A stretch of 64,000 bases of DNA from contig NZ_JAAXPN010000005.1 in NCBI RefSeq assembly GCF_012396505.1, positions 1 through 64,000 on the forward strand, written 5' to 3'. The DNA comes from Periweissella fabalis (lineage in GTDB: Bacteria > Bacillota > Bacilli > Lactobacillales > Lactobacillaceae). The position numbers and the translations under genes are program-made. Shown piece by piece: positions 62,169 through 64,000 of the stretch (positions within the stretch are counted from its first letter, which is position 1; each line of letters begins with the position of its first letter). A model generated the notes under the pieces. The model worked only from the letters and a program-made list of their open reading frames with translations. It did no database searches and was not told the origin of the DNA.

Positions 62169-63013
62169 TGCTCATTCCCCTTTTCAAGGTTGTCCTCTTT
62201 TCGATTTAATTGATCATAAGCACTTGCTTGAACATCATCAATATTTACATTAGTAGATATTACTGGTGCATCAGCTGCTTTCAAGTGTGCTAAAAATTCA
62301 ATATTTCCTTCTCCACCTTTAATCGGTGAAAAATCTAAATGTTCAACCGTAAAGCCAGCAGAAATCGCAAAGTTTATAATATCTTCAAGAACAGCTTTAT
62401 GCACGGCAGGATTTCGAACGATACCATGTTTCCCAACATTTTCACGTCCTGCTTCAAATTGTGGTTTAATTAAGGCGATAACTTCACCATTGGTAGCAAT
62501 GATATCACGAAGCGGTGGCAAAATAAGATGTAATGAAATAAACGAAACGTCTATAGTCGCAAAATTAGGTTGACCTTCTGTAAAGTCAGCTAATTTTGAA
62601 TAACGAAAATTCGTATTTTCCATTACAATAACGCGTTCATCAGAGCGTAGTTTCCAAGCTAATTGATTTGTACCAACATCTAATGCATATGATTTTTTTG
62701 CACCGTTTTGCAATACAACATCCGTAAAGCCACCAGTTGAAGAGCCAATATCTAACACAATTCGATCAGTGACATCAATATTAAAAGCTGTCAATGCCTT
62801 CGCTAATTTAAAGCCTCCACGCGAAACATATGGCATAGGAGTCCCTTTTAAATGTAGTTCTGTCGTTACCGGTATTTTAACACCTGCTTTATCTAAACGT
62901 TCTTCGTTTGCACCAAGAACAAGGCCGGCCATAATCGCTCGCTTTGCTTGTTCTCGGGTTGGAAATACCCCTTGTTGTACTAATAAAATATCGACGCGTT
63001 CCTTATCCGCCAT
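62165..63013 (-). CDS. tlyA: TlyA family 2'-O-methyltransferase / hemolysin-like protein
   Basis: A 282-residue protein with an N-terminal S4 RNA-binding domain (ERVDILLVQQGVFPTREQAKRAIMAG) and a C-terminal FtsJ-like methyltransferase (VLDIGSSTGGFTDVVLQNGAK, TIDVSFISLHLILP, ALIKPQFEAGRENVGKHGIV). TlyA proteins methylate 2'-OH groups of rRNA; the old hemolysin name is historical. It follows ispA by 2 nt. Ribosome binding site is weak (AAGG next to the ATG). Confidence 0.9.
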   Translation of the reverse strand: MADKERVDILLVQQGVFPTREQAKRAIMAGLVLGANEERLDKAGVKIPVTTELHLKGTPMPYVSRGGFKLAKALTAFNIDVTDRIVLDIGSSTGGFTDVVLQNGAKKSYALDVGTNQLAWKLRSDERVIVMENTNFRYSKLADFTEGQPNFATIDVSFISLHLILPPLRDIIATNGEVIALIKPQFEAGRENVGKHGIVRNPAVHKAVLEDIINFAISAGFTVEHLDFSPIKGGEGNIEFLAHLKAADAPVISTNVNIDDVQASAYDQLNRKEDNLEKGNEQ

Positions 63014-63015
63014 CC

Positions 63016-63876
63016 TTAATCATTTTTCCTTTCAAAATAACTCAATAATCCTGCCACCAATTCGTAATCAAATGATTGCATACTAGCAATTGTTGTCAAT
63101 GACTGTTGTGTTTGGTTTATAATAGTCGCTAACTCTTTTTGAGCACCGACCATTCCTAGTAAATGTGGATAGGTATTTTTTTCAACATCCACACTATCAT
63201 TTACATCTAAAATATCATCTTCAATTTGGAAAGCCAAACCATAATTTAATCCAAACATTTTTAGTTCTTGCTCAATATCCTCTGATACTTGGGCCAAAAT
63301 ACCACCTGCAAGTGCTGCATAACTGATTAATGCACCTGTTTTTAAATTATGAACTGCAACTAATTGCTCATGTGAATAATTCAACTCATTTCCAAGCATG
63401 TCGCTAACTTGGCCACCCACCATACCAATTGGTCCCGCGTTATGGGCCAAACTTGTCATCAGCTTTATCTTACTAGTATCGTCAATCTTACTTTCGGCAA
63501 TCCAACTAAAAGCTAAAGTTAATAAACCATCCCCAGCTAAAATTGCTTGAGCTTCACCAAATTTTTTGTGATTAGTAAGCTTTCCACGTCGAAAATCATC
63601 GTTATCCATAGCAGGCAAATCATCATGGATTAATGAATAAGTATGAATTAATTCAACTGCACATGCAATTTGAATTATATCTTCGTTAATTTCACCACCA
63701 AAAGCCTGATAAATTGCCAATGTCATAATTGGTCGAAGCCTTTTACCACCGGCATTTACTGAATAACGCATTGCTTCAAGCAAACAAGTAGGTGCGGCTA
63801 ACTTTAATAATGCTTGATCCATTGTGTATTCAATTTTGGGCACATATTCCTCATAGAAGTTTTGATATTTTTGCAT
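63016..63876 (-). CDS. ispA: Polyprenyl synthetase (farnesyl/geranylgeranyl diphosphate synthase)
   Basis: A 286-residue short-chain prenyltransferase giving FPP for isoprenoid lipids. First Asp-rich motif SLIHDDLPAMDNDDFRRG, second FQIEDDILDV; the opening GGKRLRPIMTLAIY is typical. The dxs/ispA position after xseB is conserved in Firmicutes. AAGGATT precedes the ATG. Product chain length is inferred from gene context. Confidence 0.93.
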   Translation of the reverse strand: MQKYQNFYEEYVPKIEYTMDQALLKLAAPTCLLEAMRYSVNAGGKRLRPIMTLAIYQAFGGEINEDIIQIACAVELIHTYSLIHDDLPAMDNDDFRRGKLTNHKKFGEAQAILAGDGLLTLAFSWIAESKIDDTSKIKLMTSLAHNAGPIGMVGGQVSDMLGNELNYSHEQLVAVHNLKTGALISYAALAGGILAQVSEDIEQELKMFGLNYGLAFQIEDDILDVNDSVDVEKNTYPHLLGMVGAQKELATIINQTQQSLTTIASMQSFDYELVAGLLSYFERKND

Positions 63877-63887
63877 AATTATAATCC

Positions 63888-64000
63888 TTAATTAGCGTCG
63901 CTGGTATCAAAGGCAACTACTTGCCCTTGTTCATTAATCATTTTTGTTAATGTTTTTTCAGCTTCTGTTAATGTTTTTTGTAAATCTTTACTTAAAGCTA
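63888..64000 (-). CDS. xseB: Exodeoxyribonuclease VII small subunit (3' end, cut by the window edge)
   Basis: The minus strand reads into the window from 64000: the last 36 residues (SKDLQKTLTEAEKTLTKMI, ending FDTSDAN) and a TAA at 63890-63888. The helical KxLTEAEKTLTK pattern and acidic end match XseB. It ends 11 nt before ispA, the conserved xseA-xseB-ispA order. The start and xseA lie outside. Confidence 0.85.
   Translation of the reverse strand, partial: ALSKDLQKTLTEAEKTLTKMINEQGQVVAFDTSDAN

Overview
The window is a contiguous stretch of an AT-rich chromosome from a low-GC Gram-positive lactic acid bacterium. The pointers are an L-lysine-type MurE, a DivIVA-free Firmicutes housekeeping gene order (yqeG-yqeH-yhbY-nadD-yqeK-rsfS-yqeM; nrdR-dnaB-dnaI; hit-ecsA-ecsB; xseB-ispA-tlyA-argR-recN; infC-rpmI-rplT), a fumarate-type class 1A PyrD like that of Lactococcus, and a T-box, PyrR-type attenuators and an L20 leader. 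The overall style fits Lactobacillaceae, perhaps the Leuconostoc/Weissella branch. I cannot fix the genus from the sequence alone. Almost every gene is on the minus strand; only dedA, a small SOS-controlled gene, hit and the gene after hit are on the plus strand.

Layout. 1-377: promoter and leader of a ribosomal RNA operon running leftwards out of the window. 378-8.4 kb: small genes, ppiB, dedA, acyP, an ArlRS-like two-component system, a patatin-like lipase divergent from a LexA-boxed YolD-like gene, msrB and a HesB-like gene. 8.7-16.6 kb: thrS with a T-box leader, murE, folC, trmB, ecsBA. 16.8-23.5 kb: hit, a coiled-coil protein, prsA, yibEF, dnaI-dnaB-nrdR. 23.7-32.8 kb: the complete UMP operon pyrB-pyrC-carA-carB-pyrF-pyrE-pyrD behind two consecutive PyrR-type attenuators. 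32.9-41.7 kb: two unknown genes, lplA, a universal stress protein, xpt, nusB-yqhY, efp, a DEAD-box helicase, nrnA, dinB, yajC. 41.8-48.1 kb: the DNA repair run ruvB, ruvA, mutL, mutS. 48.2-52.6 kb: the accessory region, with a parS-like palindrome, a truncated copy of a hydroxyacyl-CoA dehydrogenase beside the intact gene, and a 2.2-kb island at a tRNA-Leu gene. 52.6-64 kb: exonuclease, the yqeG-yqeM ribosome assembly/NAD cluster, a degenerate nucleotidyltransferase fragment, rplT-rpmI-infC, recN, argR, tlyA, ispA and the end of xseB.

The most notable find is the island at 50204-52488. A perfect 68-bp direct repeat made of the last 13 nt of tRNA-Leu(CAG) plus its terminator brackets one small operon: a promoter with two consensus hexamers, a short peptide ORF with a strong ribosome binding site, an ABC ATPase and an ABC-2 permease. 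No integrase is present. Adding one A to a short A-run would extend the peptide from 28 to 50 residues. Other points worth attention are an SOS promoter with a perfect GAAC-N4-GTTC box between its -35 and -10, two PyrR attenuators in series without pyrR, an infC gene that appears to start at AUA, an intrinsic terminator between response regulator and kinase, and a repeated intergenic element whose terminator stem shows a compensatory base-pair change.
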